A stretch of DNA of 64,000 bases, from assembly GCA_034433305.1 (NCBI GenBank), contig DAOUAM010000069.1, forward strand, positions 1 to 64,000. Reading direction: 5' to 3'. Each line of letters opens with the position of its first letter. Position 1 is the first letter of the stretch. The translations under genes were made by a program, and so were the position numbers. Of this stretch, positions 17,164-26,191 are shown one piece after another. The DNA is from DAOUAM01 sp034433305 (GTDB taxonomy: Bacteria > Chloroflexota > Dehalococcoidia > Lucifugimonadales > DAOUAM01). A model generated the notes under the pieces. The model worked only from the letters and a program-made list of their open reading frames with translations, was not told where the DNA came from and did not search any database.

Positions 17164-19191
17164 ATGGCTTTTTACCGTTACTCCCGCTGGGACGGGAGCC
17201 AGGAAGTCTTTCCGCTGGACAGCAGCGAGTTGATGGACAGGCTATCGGAGCAACTCATGGCCAGCGGCAACCTCACCGCCGCCCTGCGCTCGCTGGTGCA
17301 GGAGGGCCTGGTCAACGCCCAGGGCCAGCGGATCAAAGGCGTCGAGGACATCCTGGAGAGGCTACGCCAGCAGCGGCGGGAGGTCCTGCGCAGGTACAAC
17401 CTGGACTCGGTGGTGGGCCACATCGGCCAGCGGCTGGAGGAAGTGGAGCAACTGGAGCGACAGGGCATCCAGCGCCGGCTCCAGGAGGTCCGGGAGCGCA
17501 TCCAGAAGGCCAGGGCTTCGGGCCAGGCCGAGAGCGAGGAGCGCCTGGGCCAGGTGGTGGAGCGCATCGCCGCCCAGAACCTCCAGTTCCTGGACGAGCT
17601 GCCCAGGGACTCGGCGGCCAGGATACGCAAGCTGCGCGACTACGAGTTCATGAGCGCCGAGGCCAGGCGGCGCTTCGACCAACTCCTGATGTCCCTCCAG
17701 CAGAGGGTGCTGGAGCGCCGCCTCAAGGGCCTCACCCAGCGCCTGGGCAGCATGGACGCCGCCAGCATGAAGTCCCTGGCTGACATGCTCCGGGACCTCA
17801 ACCATATGCTGCGGGAGCGCAGGGCAGGGCAGCAGCCCAACCTGCGCCAGTTCCGGGAAAAGTACAGGCACCTGCTGGGCAACGACGCTCCCGCCACCCT
17901 GGACGACCTGGTGGAGCGCCTGCAGCGCCAGATTGCACAGATGGAGTCCCTGCTCAGCAGCATGTCGCCCGAGACGCGCCGCCAGTTGCAGGAGATGCTG
18001 GACTCGGCCATCAAGGACGAGGACCTGCGCCGCGAGCTGGCCGAGCTGGCCGAAAACCTGGAGGCCCTGCTCCCTTTGCACGAGCTACGGCGCAGTTACC
18101 CCTTCAGCGGGGACGAGATGCTGACCCTGGAAGAGGCTATGGGCCTGATGGAGCGCCTCCAGAAGATGGACGCCCTGGAGCGCGACCTCCGGCGCGTCAA
18201 GGCTGGCGCCAGTGTCGGCGAGGTGGACAGCCAGCTTGTGCGCGACGTCATGGGCCAGGAGGCGTTGCAGCAGCTTGAGGGCCTGCGCAGTATTGTCCAG
18301 TCCCTGGAGGAAGCCGGGTATATCGCCAGGGTAGGGAACAGGTTCGAGCTTACGCCCAGGGGCATGCGCAAGATCGGCCAGAGGGCGCTGACGGAGATCT
18401 TTGCCTACATCAAGCGCAACGGGGCGGGCGACCACGCCACCCGCACCCATGGCGACGGTGGCGAGGTCATCGAGGAGACCAGGAAGTACGAGTACGGGGA
18501 CGCCTTCAGGCTCAACCTTCAGCGGAGCCTGATGAACGCCCTGGAGCGCCAGCCGGGCGGCCCACCGCTGCACCTGCGCCCAGAGGACTTCGAGGTCTAC
18601 CAGTCGGAGCATTCGTCCCGCTCTTCCACCGTCCTGATGATAGACCTGAGCCTGTCCATGGCCATGCGGGGCAACTTCCCGGCGGCCAAGAAGGTGGCCC
18701 TGGCCCTGAACAACCTCATCCGCACGCGCTTTCCCCACGATGTCCTCTACGTGGTCGGCTTCTCCACCTACGCGCGGGAGGTCAAGCCCGAGGCGCTGCC
18801 CTACCTGACCTGGGACGAGTTCGACCCCTACACCAACATCCAGCACGGCCTGCTGCTGGCCCAGCACCTCCTGGCCAGAGGCTCCGGCACCAAGCAGGTC
18901 ATCATGGTGTCCGACGGCGAGCCAACGGCCCACGTGGAGGCGGGCCAGCTTTACCTCCAGTACCCGCCCAGCGCCCGCACCCTGGAGCAGACGCTCCGGG
19001 AGGTCAAGCGCTGCGCCGACAAGGGCATCATCATCAACACCTTCATGCTGGACCAGAACATCCGCCTCATCAAGTTCGTGGAGAAGATGACGCGCCTGAG
19101 CCGTGGCCGCGTCTTCTACACCACGCCGGAGCGCCTGGGCCAGTACGTCCTGGTGGACTACTTCGCCAGCCGCCGGCAGGTGTTCAGGTAG
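17164..19191 (+). CDS. Large VWA-domain protein, partner of the MoxR ATPase
   Basis: A 675-residue protein starting at the ATG one base past the ATPase stop. Residues 1-480 are mostly helical and very rich in Arg, Glu, Gln and Leu (e.g. QQRVLERRLKGLTQRLGS), consistent with long coiled coils. Residues 488-675 form a von Willebrand A domain with MIDAS motif D494-x-S496-x-S498 (MIDLSLSM), a conserved Thr in TNIQHGLLLA, and VIMVSDGEPTAH. Family knowledge: VWA proteins beside MoxR ATPases serve as adaptors for metal-dependent target activation. The target here is unknown. Confidence 0.88.
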   Translation: MAFYRYSRWDGSQEVFPLDSSELMDRLSEQLMASGNLTAALRSLVQEGLVNAQGQRIKGVEDILERLRQQRREVLRRYNLDSVVGHIGQRLEEVEQLERQGIQRRLQEVRERIQKARASGQAESEERLGQVVERIAAQNLQFLDELPRDSAARIRKLRDYEFMSAEARRRFDQLLMSLQQRVLERRLKGLTQRLGSMDAASMKSLADMLRDLNHMLRERRAGQQPNLRQFREKYRHLLGNDAPATLDDLVERLQRQIAQMESLLSSMSPETRRQLQEMLDSAIKDEDLRRELAELAENLEALLPLHELRRSYPFSGDEMLTLEEAMGLMERLQKMDALERDLRRVKAGASVGEVDSQLVRDVMGQEALQQLEGLRSIVQSLEEAGYIARVGNRFELTPRGMRKIGQRALTEIFAYIKRNGAGDHATRTHGDGGEVIEETRKYEYGDAFRLNLQRSLMNALERQPGGPPLHLRPEDFEVYQSEHSSRSSTVLMIDLSLSMAMRGNFPAAKKVALALNNLIRTRFPHDVLYVVGFSTYAREVKPEALPYLTWDEFDPYTNIQHGLLLAQHLLARGSGTKQVIMVSDGEPTAHVEAGQLYLQYPPSARTLEQTLREVKRCADKGIIINTFMLDQNIRLIKFVEKMTRLSRGRVFYTTPERLGQYVLVDYFASRRQVFR

Positions 19192-19197
19192 CTCTTA

Positions 19198-19556
19198 GCT
19201 ATCAGCCCTCAGCGGTCAGCGTTACCCGCCTCCCCGTTGGCCGGGTAGCACGGCAGACGCCTGCGCCATTCCATGAGGCAGGCCACGTTGCTCCCTCCCA
19301 CCCGCTCTGGAATGCTATACCCCCCTGCCCAGCCCCACACGTGGGGCTGAGCAGGGGGGTATAGCGTACCGAGGGTAGGCGAGATGGATACGGATGCTAT
19401 GCCTTGCGGGGCCGCAAGCATGGGCCAGAGCGTGTCATGTCGGATATACACCTGAATGGCTAGTACTGTGTCAACCCGCCGTGCAGGTACAAATCAAAAA
19501 ATGCTATAAGAAATGCGCCAACCAGCCTCAACGCTAATAGCTGAAAGCTGTCAGCT
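19198..19556. mobile_element. Family E element filling the gap between two convergent genes
   Basis: The gap between the VWA gene and the convergent DUF2723 gene is an inverted-repeat unit. Its left end agctatcagccctcagcgg and right end (complement agctgacagctttcagc) match over about 27 bp with roughly 20 identities. A long hairpin lies in the middle (separate entry). No protein is encoded, and only scattered C/G-rich sequence is otherwise present. Confidence 0.6.
19314..19365. repeat. Long perfect-type inverted repeat
   Basis: Two 25-bp arms with a single mismatch and a 2-base centre: left gctatacccccctgc then cagccccac, right gtggggctg then gcaggggggtatagc. No T-run follows on either strand, so it is not a standard intrinsic terminator, although read-through from both convergent genes would form this stem. 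Confidence 0.8.
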
Positions 19557-21179
19557 TCACGGCACCGGCCTAGGCGTGGCCTCGTACACTGCGCCGACGC
19601 GCTCCATGTTGAAGTTGTCCATCAGGAACTCGTTCCGGTAGGTGAAAAAGACCCTGGCGTCGCCGTTGTTGTGCTCCACGATACGCTTCACCGCGTCGTT
19701 GGTGGCTAGCGGGAGCAGTGCCGGTATGCGGTCCGGGTACAGGGCGTGCAGGTCGCGGCGGTACCAGTCGAACTGCAGCAGCGGCACCACTACCGGCGTC
19801 ACGTCCCGCTGCGGCTGCTCCACGTAGCGCGCGTACCAGAGGGCGAAGGCGTCGCTCTCGTGGGTGCTAACCACCACCGAGCCATTGGGCACCGACTCCA
19901 TGACGCTGTTGGCGAAGTCGCGTGCCCGGCGGTCGTTGCTGAGGTCCTGAGAGCCATAGTTCAGGGCCACCGTCAGCACCGGCACGGCCAGGAAGGCGAC
20001 AGCGGTCAGCACGGCCAGCGGGCTGGTGATGGCGCTGCGCAGGCCGCCTCGTCCAGGCGCGGACGGCGCGGCCCCCCGCAGCCAGTTCGTCAGCATCCAG
20101 AAGAAGCCCAGGCCCATCCACGCCGAGAATAGCAGGTACGCTGGCGTCAGCAGCACCTCGAAGTCCACGGTGTTGTAGCTCACCGCGTAGATGCTCAGGA
20201 TGGCGATGGTGGCGACCGACGCCACCAGGAACCTGGGCGTCCACAGCCTCATGGGGGCGATGCCCACCAGCCCTATGAATATCCCCAGGGCGTTGAACTG
20301 CTCGAAGAGCAGCCGTGCCCAGGTGACCACTCGCCTGGGGATGGCCTCGGCGGGCACGCCGAAGACGTACTGCTGGTATGGCCCGCCTGTCAGCAGCCAC
20401 AGGAAGCCTTCCGGCGTGTCGGCGTGGCCCCAGTTGACGGGCGGGCCTGCGGCGGCCCGCAGGGGTATGTAGGCGTACACCGCCAGCCCCAGGGCCAGCG
20501 CCGCCACCGGCGCGGGCGAAGCCAGCCGCCGCCAGCCCAGGGACGCGCCCATCCAGTAGAGCAGGGGTACGGCCACGGCCAGCAGAGTCAGGTGGTTGCC
20601 CAGGCCCAGGCCCAGCAGCAGGCCGAACAGCGCCAGGCGGGCCGTCGGTCCCTGTGCCTCCTGGTGCCCTGAGGGCCTGTGCAGGGCCAGGTGGACGGCC
20701 AGGGCCAGCAGCGCCGCCGCGAAGAAGGCGTTCAGGGCGTACACCTCGGCCACCGTCGCCTGGGACCACAGCAGGGGCGAAACGGCGAAGGCGGCGGTGC
20801 CCAGCGCCGCGCTGGGCACCGCCAGCGCCTCCGGCTCGGCAGGCCGGACGTGCCGGCACAGGCGCAGCGTCGCCCAGTACACCAGCGCCACGGCCGCCGA
20901 CGCCAGCACCGCCGACAGCAGGTTGCCCCGGAAGGCGAAGTCGCCCACAGGCACGGCAGCGGCGAAGCCCTTCAGCAGCAGCATGTAGGTGGGGTAGCCC
21001 GACGGATGGGGCACGCCCAGCGTCCGGGCCGCCGCCAGCAGCTCGCCGCCGTCCTCGGCGATGTTGCCAACGCCCCAGGCCAGCGTCGGCGCCAGCGTCG
21101 AAAGGTACAGGCCCAGCGACGCCAGCCACAGCACGACGCCCACCAGCAGGGATGCAGACCAGGAACGCAAGTGGAACAT
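19557..21179 (-). CDS. DUF2723 multi-pass membrane protein (O-mannosyltransferase-like)
   Basis: A 540-residue integral membrane protein with about 11-12 hydrophobic helices. The N-terminal region carries the DUF2723 signature: a luminal/extracellular acidic loop (EDGGELLAAARTLGVPHPSGYPTYMLLL, residues 42-69) that resembles the Asp-containing first loop of GT-C glycosyltransferases such as protein O-mannosyltransferase. A soluble C-terminal segment follows (NDRRARDFANSVMESVPNGSVVVSTHESDAFALWYARYVEQPQRDVTPVV). It probably transfers a sugar from a lipid carrier to an exported acceptor. The ATG at 21179 is followed by a typical positively charged first turn. Confidence 0.82.
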   Translation of the reverse strand: MFHLRSWSASLLVGVVLWLASLGLYLSTLAPTLAWGVGNIAEDGGELLAAARTLGVPHPSGYPTYMLLLKGFAAAVPVGDFAFRGNLLSAVLASAAVALVYWATLRLCRHVRPAEPEALAVPSAALGTAAFAVSPLLWSQATVAEVYALNAFFAAALLALAVHLALHRPSGHQEAQGPTARLALFGLLLGLGLGNHLTLLAVAVPLLYWMGASLGWRRLASPAPVAALALGLAVYAYIPLRAAAGPPVNWGHADTPEGFLWLLTGGPYQQYVFGVPAEAIPRRVVTWARLLFEQFNALGIFIGLVGIAPMRLWTPRFLVASVATIAILSIYAVSYNTVDFEVLLTPAYLLFSAWMGLGFFWMLTNWLRGAAPSAPGRGGLRSAITSPLAVLTAVAFLAVPVLTVALNYGSQDLSNDRRARDFANSVMESVPNGSVVVSTHESDAFALWYARYVEQPQRDVTPVVVPLLQFDWYRRDLHALYPDRIPALLPLATNDAVKRIVEHNNGDARVFFTYRNEFLMDNFNMERVGAVYEATPRPVP

Positions 21180-21238
21180 AGCCCTCTTACATGGTAACCT
21201 CAGTCATGGCAGGTGGGGTAGCGCTGCCCAGGCTGTCA

Positions 21239-21268
21239 TTGACGCATTTCGTAAGCCCATTTTAGAAT
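21239..21268 (+). promoter_or_regulatory. Promoter of valS
   Basis: TTGACG (21239-21244) and TAGAAT (21263-21268) with an 18-base spacer, about 40 bases before the start codon. The leader is too short for a T-box. Confidence 0.65.
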
Positions 21269-21313
21269 GGGACAATACCAACTCCAATGCCTTCCCGCCA
21301 AGGACGACCAGCA

Positions 21314-23983
21314 ATGACTCAGACTACACGCCGGCGCGACATGCCCAAGGCCTACGACCCCAGGGCCGTGGAGCAGCGCATCTACGCCTTCTGGCTGGAT
21401 GGTGGGTTCTTCACGCCCACCATAGACCGCTCTATGAAGCCCTTCGTCATCATCATGCCACCACCCAACGTGACCGGCGAGCTGCACATGGGCCACGCCC
21501 TGACCGTCGCCCTGGAGGACATGATGACCCGCTGGCACCGCATGCGGGGCGAGCCTACCCTGTACCTGCCGGGCACCGACCACGCCGGCATCGCCACTCA
21601 GGTCGTGGTGGAGCGCATGCTGGCCGCCGATGGCGTCACCCGCCACCAGTTGGGCAGGGAGCGCTTCGTGGAGCGCGTGTGGCAGTGGGTTGACCAGTAC
21701 GGGGGCCGTATCTACGAGCAGATCAAGCGCCTGGGCGCCTCCTGCGACTGGGGCCGCAAGCGCTTCACCCTGGACGATGGGCCGAGCCGCGCTGTGCGTA
21801 CCACTTTCGTTAACCTGTACAGGAAGGGCCTCATCTACCGCGGCGAGCGCATCATAAGCTGGTGCCCGCGCTGCCAGACAGCCCTTTCCGACCTGGAGGT
21901 CAAGCACCAGGAGGAGCAGGCCAACCTGTACTACATCCGCTACATCCTGGAGGACGGCAGCGGCGCCCTGACCGTCGCCACCACCCGCCCCGAGACGCTG
22001 CTGGGCGATACCGCCGTGGCTGTCAACCCGCAGGACGAGCGCTACACCGGCTACGTGGGCCGCAGGGTCCGCCTGCCTGTGCTGGGGCGCCTCATCCCTG
22101 TCATCGCCGACGCCGCCGTGGACCCGCAGTTCGGCACCGGCGCCCTGAAGGTCACCCCCGGCCACGACCCCAACGACTTCGAGATCGGCGAGCGCCACGG
22201 CCTGCCCATCGTCAACATCATGGAGCTGGACGGCACCCTCAACGAGAACGCCGGCCCGTACCGGGGCCAGGAGCGCTTCCAGGCCAGAAAGGGCATCGTC
22301 CAGCAGCTTGAGCGCGAGGGCCTGCTGGAGAAGGTGGAGAAGTACCACCACTCGGTGGGCCACTGCGACCGCTGCAACGACGTGGTGGAGCCCCTCATCA
22401 GCAAGCAGTGGTTCGTCAGGATGGCCCCGCTGGCCAGGCCCGCCAGGGACGCCGTGGCCGATGGCCGCATCCGCATGGTGCCGGAGCGCTTCACCAGGGT
22501 CTATTTCAACTGGATGGACAACATCCGCGACTGGTGCATCAGCCGCCAGCTCTGGTGGGGCCACCGCATCCCGGTGTGGTACTGCGAGGACTGCGGCGAG
22601 GTCATCGTGGAGTACCAGGACCCGACCTCCTGCCCCAGGTGCCGCTCCAGCAGGCTGCGCCGCGACCCCGACGTGCTGGATACCTGGTTCAGTTCGGCGC
22701 TGTGGACCCACTCCACCCTGGGCTGGCCCGACAGGACCGAGGACCTGGAGTACTTCTACCCCACCAGCGTCATGGAGACGGGCTACGATATCCTGTTCTT
22801 CTGGGTGGCCCGCATGATTATGATGGGCATGGAGAACATGGGCGACATCCCGTTCCATACGGTGTACCTGCACGGCCTGGTGCTGGACCCCCAGGGGGTG
22901 AAGATGAGCAAGACCAGGGGCAACGTCATGGACCCCCTGGACCTCATCGAGGTCTATGGCGCCGATGCCCTGCGCTTCGCCCTGACCACGGGCACGTCGC
23001 CCGGCAACAACATGCGCCTGAACGAGCGCAAGCTGGAGGCCAGCCGCAACTTCGCCAACAAGCTGTGGAACGCCGCCCGCTTCGTCATCACCAACCTGGA
23101 GGGCGCCACGGGGCTGGAGGGCTGGCACCAGCCGTCGCGGCCCGCCCACCGCGAGGACCGCTGGATTCTGAGCCGGCTGAACCGCGTGGCCGCCCAGGTG
23201 CAGCAGTTCATGGAGGACTACCAGTTCGGCGAGGCCCAGCGCCTTGTCTACGATTTCCTGTGGGGCGAGTACTGCGACTGGTACATCGAACTGGCCAAGA
23301 CCCGCCTGCGGGCCGGTGATACTTCGCCGCTGCCGACGCTGGCCTTCGTGCTGGAGCGCGTGCTGCGCCTGCTGCACCCCTTCATGCCCTTCATCACCGA
23401 GGAAATCTGGCAGACGCTGATGGACTACCTGCCGGTGGAGCCTGGCCGGCCGCAGGCGCTCATCGTCGCTCCGTACCCCCAGGCCGACAGCCGCTACTAC
23501 GATGATGTGGCCGAGGCTGAGGTGGGCGCCGTCACCGAGATGGTGCGGGCCATACGCAACATACGCGCCGAGTTCCGCATCCAGCCCAGCCAGCGGCTGG
23601 AGGCCATCGTGGACGCGCCCCAGGTCCGCCACGTGCTGGAGGACGAGGCCGCGGCCATCAAGGCCCTGGCCCTGGTGGAGCCGCTGACCTTCGCCGCCGA
23701 CGGCCACGCCTCCAGTGCCGACCAGGTCGTGCTTGTGCTGACCAGGGGCGCCGTCATCGTGCCCCTGGGTGGACTGGTGGACCTCCAGAAGGAGAGGGAG
23801 CGGCTGCACAAGGAGCTGGCCGAGAGCGAGGCCAACATCGCCCGCCTGGGCCAGCGCCTGGCCGACGAGCAGTTCACCTCCAAAGCCCCGGAAGACGTGG
23901 TTGACCGCGAGCGCCAGCGCCTGGAGACCCTGGAGGAGCGCCGCGCCCGCATCACCGAGGTCCTGTCCCGCCTGGGCGGCTAG
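21314..23983 (+). CDS. valS: Valyl-tRNA synthetase
   Basis: Class I synthetase of 889 residues charging tRNA-Val. Signatures are PPPNVTGELHMGHAL (HIGH-type), GTDHAGIATQ, the editing domain with TTRPETLLGDTAVAVNP, a zinc-finger segment (WYCEDCGEVIVEYQDPTSCPRCRS), KMSKTRGNV (KMSKS-type), the anticodon-binding region and a C-terminal coiled coil (LVDLQKERERLHKELAESEANIARL) characteristic of ValRS. I prefer the ATG at 21314, preceded by AAGGA; a first ATG at 21287 would add nine residues. Confidence 0.97.
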   Translation: MTQTTRRRDMPKAYDPRAVEQRIYAFWLDGGFFTPTIDRSMKPFVIIMPPPNVTGELHMGHALTVALEDMMTRWHRMRGEPTLYLPGTDHAGIATQVVVERMLAADGVTRHQLGRERFVERVWQWVDQYGGRIYEQIKRLGASCDWGRKRFTLDDGPSRAVRTTFVNLYRKGLIYRGERIISWCPRCQTALSDLEVKHQEEQANLYYIRYILEDGSGALTVATTRPETLLGDTAVAVNPQDERYTGYVGRRVRLPVLGRLIPVIADAAVDPQFGTGALKVTPGHDPNDFEIGERHGLPIVNIMELDGTLNENAGPYRGQERFQARKGIVQQLEREGLLEKVEKYHHSVGHCDRCNDVVEPLISKQWFVRMAPLARPARDAVADGRIRMVPERFTRVYFNWMDNIRDWCISRQLWWGHRIPVWYCEDCGEVIVEYQDPTSCPRCRSSRLRRDPDVLDTWFSSALWTHSTLGWPDRTEDLEYFYPTSVMETGYDILFFWVARMIMMGMENMGDIPFHTVYLHGLVLDPQGVKMSKTRGNVMDPLDLIEVYGADALRFALTTGTSPGNNMRLNERKLEASRNFANKLWNAARFVITNLEGATGLEGWHQPSRPAHREDRWILSRLNRVAAQVQQFMEDYQFGEAQRLVYDFLWGEYCDWYIELAKTRLRAGDTSPLPTLAFVLERVLRLLHPFMPFITEEIWQTLMDYLPVEPGRPQALIVAPYPQADSRYYDDVAEAEVGAVTEMVRAIRNIRAEFRIQPSQRLEAIVDAPQVRHVLEDEAAAIKALALVEPLTFAADGHASSADQVVLVLTRGAVIVPLGGLVDLQKERERLHKELAESEANIARLGQRLADEQFTSKAPEDVVDRERQRLETLEERRARITEVLSRLGG

Positions 23984-24126
23984 ACGTCTGGACGGCTGCC
24001 CTCATCCCGCATCCCTGGCCCTTCGACTCGGGCGTGAATGCCCGGGACAGACGCCGGCCCGCGCCGTAAGGCACCGGCGGCCATCAGGAGAAAATATGCC
24101 CTGGTCAGCCTGCCAGGGGAAGTAGA

Positions 24127-25419
24127 ATGCCCAGGTTACCCGGTACGCTGTCCTGGCTGGACCGCAACGGCAAGCTGGTCGTTGCGGCATCCGCTGTCCG
24201 CTCCGTGGACTATAGTTTTCTGGCGGCGTTCCTGGGCGTGTACCTCAGTCTGCTGGACTTCACCGCCCTGGAGGCGGGCATAGTCTTCAGCGGCATCATG
24301 GCCGGGGCTGCCATCTCCAACGTCGTCGCAAGCTGGAAGGGCGATGCCATAGGCCGCCGGCGCATGCTGGTGCTCATGTCGGCGCTGATGGTGGTGGGCG
24401 GGGCGCTGTTCCCCTTTGCCTCCAGCCCCTGGGCGCTGGCTGCCATCGGCCTGCTGGCCATGACCTCTTCCACCGGCGGCGACCGCACAGCCTTCTCCTC
24501 CCTGGACATGGCCATCCTGGCCCAGTCCTGCGGCCCGCGCCATCGGACGCTGGCCTTTAGCTGGTACAACCTGGTGTCCGTGGGGGCCAAGTCCCTGGGC
24601 GCGCTGATGGTCGCCCTGCCGCCGTTGCTCCAGTCGTGGGCCGGGCTGGAGGAGCTGGCGGCTTTCAAGGCCATGTTCGGGCTGTACTGCCTGATCGCCG
24701 TGGCTGGCGGGCTGCTATACGTGGCGCTGTCGCCGTCGGCGGAGGCCTCGCGGGGCGGCGCCAGGGCCGCGCGGCAGCCGAGCGGTAACCACAGGGGCGT
24801 GATGCTGCGGCTCACGGGCCTCTTCTCCATGGACGCCCTGGGCGGCGGGTTCATGGTCAAAGGCTTTATATCCTACTGGTTCGTGACCCGCTTTGGCATG
24901 GACCTCAACACCCTGGCGGCGGTATTCTTCGTCGGGCAACTGCTCAACGTGGTGTCCATCGTCCTGGCGGCGCCGGTTGCCGGCAGGCTGGGCCTGATAA
25001 ACACCATGGCCGTCAGCCAGGTGCTGTCCAACGCCGCCATGATGGCCGTGCCCCTCACGGACAGCGTCTGGCTGGCCGTGACCTTCCTGCTGACTCGGGA
25101 GGTGCTCAACGACATGGACATTCCGGCGCGCCAGTCCTATACCATGGCCATCGTGCCCCCTGAGCAGCGCACGGCCATGGCAGGGGTCACCAACCTGGGC
25201 CGCAACGTGGCCCAGATGGTCAGCCCCACCATAGCTGGCTACGCCGCCTCTGCCGCCTTCCTGGGCGCGCCCTTCCTGATTGGTGGCGCCATCAAGATAG
25301 CCTACAACGCCATCCTGTACGCCATGTTCAGGAATGTGAAGACGCCGGAGGAGGCCCCGGCTGCTGCTCGGGCGGGACAGCCTGCTTCGGCGCGGGGCGA
25401 GGGCGATAGTGGCAGCTAG
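24127..25419 (+). CDS. MFS transporter
   Basis: A 430-residue major facilitator protein with about 12 hydrophobic helices. The family loop between helices 2 and 3 is seen as SWKGDAIGRRRMLVLMS (near 75), the equivalent of the G-x3-D-R/K-x-G-R-R motif. The mid-protein hydrophilic linker EASRGGARAARQPSGNHRG separates the two halves, and the second half has an MDIPARQSYTMAIVPPEQRTAMAGVTN loop. The C terminus is low in complexity. The transported compound cannot be inferred, and the gene is alone between valS and an unknown gene. Confidence 0.88.
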   Translation: MPRLPGTLSWLDRNGKLVVAASAVRSVDYSFLAAFLGVYLSLLDFTALEAGIVFSGIMAGAAISNVVASWKGDAIGRRRMLVLMSALMVVGGALFPFASSPWALAAIGLLAMTSSTGGDRTAFSSLDMAILAQSCGPRHRTLAFSWYNLVSVGAKSLGALMVALPPLLQSWAGLEELAAFKAMFGLYCLIAVAGGLLYVALSPSAEASRGGARAARQPSGNHRGVMLRLTGLFSMDALGGGFMVKGFISYWFVTRFGMDLNTLAAVFFVGQLLNVVSIVLAAPVAGRLGLINTMAVSQVLSNAAMMAVPLTDSVWLAVTFLLTREVLNDMDIPARQSYTMAIVPPEQRTAMAGVTNLGRNVAQMVSPTIAGYAASAAFLGAPFLIGGAIKIAYNAILYAMFRNVKTPEEAPAAARAGQPASARGEGDSGS

Positions 25420-25441
25420 AGGTGCTTTCGCGGGGAAGGCG

Positions 25442-26191
25442 CTAGCCGGCGGCCAGCCAGCCTATGCCGTCTGCTCGCAGGCGGACCGTCCCTATCATGC
25501 GCTGGAGCTGCTCCAGCCCTTTGCGGGTGTCGCTGGCCGTCTTGGGCCTGTCGGAAATCTTCAGGCGGTACTTGAACAGCCAGTAGGTGAACTCCTTGGA
25601 CTCGCTTAGGGTCATGGGGCGTCGCAGGGGGTAGCCCTTCTCCTGGCGGAACTGCCTCAGCAGCACGCTCCTGGGCGCCCGGTAGATGATCTCGCAGGCC
25701 TCCTCGGAGAAGTCTATCTTGTACTGGATGCCGTTGCTGATGTAGCGCTTCTGGACTTCCTGCTCCGTTGCCAGTTGCAGCGCCTCCTCCACCGTGACGC
25801 CGTAGTAGTAGTTCAGGCAGCCCCTGTACTTGTCCACGCCCAGGATTTCCTTGAACCTGGACTCGTCGAAGCCAGGGGGCAGACGGCCATTGAACAGCAG
25901 CGCTTCCTTCTCGTCCTCTGGCACCAGGCCTTGCCTGGCGCCTGTCGAGGGGCCTTCCACGTCATTCAAGAGCCGCTCCGCCAGCAGCAGCCAGTCGAAG
26001 GCTTCACCATCTATGAAGTAGGTGTAGTGCCGCTCCCTGTAGGTCTCCTCGGGTGCGGTCCAGAGGGCGATGGCCTCCAGCAGGGCGGTGGGCCAGTCGC
26101 GGCCGGCCAGGAGCGACCGCCGCAGGTGCTCGACAGCCTCTTGCTCCGGCGTCACGGGTGGCCTTGTCTCGGTATGCACAGTTTCATCCAT
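25442..26191 (-). CDS. Conserved hypothetical protein
   Basis: A 249-residue protein I do not recognise. It is soluble and rich in aromatic and charged residues (ETYRERHYTYFIDGEAFDWLLLAERLLNDVE near 55; LNYYYGVTVEEALQLATE; KEFTYWLFKYRLKISDRPKT near 210). It has no signal peptide or membrane segment. The ATG at 26191 lies within the last eight bases of polX, so translation is probably coupled and the two may act in the same process, possibly DNA repair. That link is inference from gene order only. Confidence 0.7.
   Translation of the reverse strand: MDETVHTETRPPVTPEQEAVEHLRRSLLAGRDWPTALLEAIALWTAPEETYRERHYTYFIDGEAFDWLLLAERLLNDVEGPSTGARQGLVPEDEKEALLFNGRLPPGFDESRFKEILGVDKYRGCLNYYYGVTVEEALQLATEQEVQKRYISNGIQYKIDFSEEACEIIYRAPRSVLLRQFRQEKGYPLRRPMTLSESKEFTYWLFKYRLKISDRPKTASDTRKGLEQLQRMIGTVRLRADGIGWLAAG

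Noticed and set aside
19314..19365. Long palindrome as an ordinary intrinsic terminator
   Set aside because: No T-run follows the stem on either strand.
21180..21313. T-box leader for valS
   Set aside because: The leader after the predicted promoter is only about 40 bases, too short for specifier and antiterminator stems.
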